64,000 nucleotides of DNA. Origin: Gammaproteobacteria bacterium. GTDB lineage: Bacteria; Pseudomonadota; Gammaproteobacteria; Ga0077536. A program made the translations under genes and the position numbers. Shown here piece after piece: positions 63,660-64,000 of the stretch. The stretch is from positions 434,001 to 498,000 of the forward strand of contig JAJFJQ010000073.1 in assembly GCA_021773835.1 (NCBI GenBank), given 5' to 3'. Each line of letters starts with the position of its first letter. Position 1 is the first letter of the stretch. Below the pieces are notes generated by a model. The model ran no database searches, was not told where the DNA came from, and saw only the letters and a list, made by a program, of their open reading frames with translations.

Positions 63660-64000
63660 ATGTCTGCGCAAGTACTTGATGGCAAGACCTTGGCTACCCA
63701 AAACGAAGCGGCGCTGTCGGTTCGGGTAGCCGCAATTAAGCAAAAAATGAACGACCGCGCACCGGTGTTGGCAACAATTCTGGTTGGTGATGACCCCGCA
63801 TCGGCTACCTACGTCAAGATGAAGGGTAACGCCTGCGAACGAGTTGGCATGGCCTCATTGCGTGTCGTGCTGGGACAGGAAACCACGACTACCGAGTTGC
63901 TGGCGGAAATCGATCGACTAAACGCCGATGCCGACGTGCACGGTATTTTGTTGCAACATCCGGTGCCCGAGCAAATTGACGAACGCGTTTGTTTTGACCG
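63660..64000 (+). CDS. folD: FolD methylene-tetrahydrofolate dehydrogenase/cyclohydrolase, N-terminal part
   Basis: The first 113 residues are visible; the gene runs past the window. [20 protein letters not shown] and the [13 protein letters not shown] segment hold the FolD motifs. In the first, the YxxxK (Y-V-K-M-K) supplies the catalytic Lys. FolD interconverts methylene-, methenyl- and formyl-tetrahydrofolate in the cytoplasm. CGGAG lies ahead of the ATG. Confidence 0.93.
   Translation, partial: MSAQVLDGKTLATQNEAALSVRVAAIKQKMNDRAPVLATILVGDDPASATYVKMKGNACERVGMASLRVVLGQETTTTELLAEIDRLNADADVHGILLQHPVPEQIDERVCFD

Overview
The window is 64 kb of gene-dense bacterial chromosome, probably from a heterotrophic, aerobic, probably marine or soil proteobacterium, more likely gammaproteobacterial than alphaproteobacterial. 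The reasons are a PEP-CTERM protein under a sigma-54 promoter, HyuAB, several Rieske oxygenases, MeaB and IcmF, and proteobacterial-looking FolD and PanB. No rRNA, tRNA, CRISPR array or intact insertion sequence was seen. GC content looks to be in the mid-50s by eye (not computed), with two clearly AT-rich intergenic stretches.

Layout. 1-383 (-): start of a molybdopterin oxidoreductase cut by the window edge. 0.9-9.4 kb: cell-surface genes: a PEP-CTERM protein with a textbook sigma-54 promoter, a secreted TPR protein, an HTTM-DCC membrane protein, a HAD-UbiA fusion and a polytopic TPR protein. 9.5-12.4 kb: a translationally coupled trio of a small unknown protein, a GMC oxidoreductase and an extended SDR. 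12.5-13.7 kb: a KfrA-like DNA-binding protein beside an AT-rich spacer. 13.7-27.3 kb (+): a catabolic block with acyl-CoA dehydrogenase, MatB-like CoA ligase, hydrolase, Rieske oxygenase, M29/NicX-like metalloenzyme, MaoC hydratase + CitE-type lyase, haloalkane dehalogenase, PanB, and a flavocytochrome cluster (Tat-signal protein, VAO-type flavoprotein, cytochrome c, second VAO-type flavoprotein).

27.6-35.9 kb (+): a complete propionyl-CoA to succinyl-CoA module (methylmalonyl-CoA mutase, PccB, PccA, MeaB, epimerase) followed by an MDR oxidoreductase. 36.4-40.1 kb (-): hydantoinase/oxoprolinase subunits B and A. 40.3-42.1 kb: two immunity-type orphans (SUKH and Rap1a/Tai) around a 0.66-kb spacer without genes. 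42.1-43.8 kb (+): a Baeyer-Villiger-type monooxygenase. 43.8-53.4 kb (-): a nine-gene aromatic ring-cleavage operon, transcribed LLM, HpaB-type hydroxylase, PHBH-type monooxygenase, extradiol dioxygenase, Rieske alpha and beta, SDR, DapA-like aldolase, ornithine-cyclodeaminase-like. 53.8-56.3 kb: a PanB-like protein that has lost its metal ligands, an LLM oxidoreductase and an SRPBCC protein, with copies of a GGGACA-type intergenic repeat. 56.6-64 kb (+): TetR regulator with its own operator, fused isobutyryl-CoA mutase IcmF, a cytosolic BtuF-like protein, DUF1289 protein, crotonase, quinone oxidoreductase and the start of folD.

How it fits together (inference). The Rieske, SDR, extradiol and hydrolase genes would open aromatic rings. 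The acyl-CoA dehydrogenase, CoA ligase, MaoC and CitE genes would process the acyl chains. IcmF (isobutyryl-CoA) and the Pcc/Mcm module (propionyl-CoA) would feed the branched and odd-chain ends into central metabolism. The window thus looks like a catabolic supercluster for branched or substituted aromatic or alicyclic substrates. No ferredoxin or ferredoxin reductase for the Rieske enzymes, and no dedicated flavin reductase, is seen here. The least-described parts are the flavocytochrome cluster with two unequal flavoproteins, the small protein-GMC-SDR trio, and the PanB-like protein without its metal ligands.
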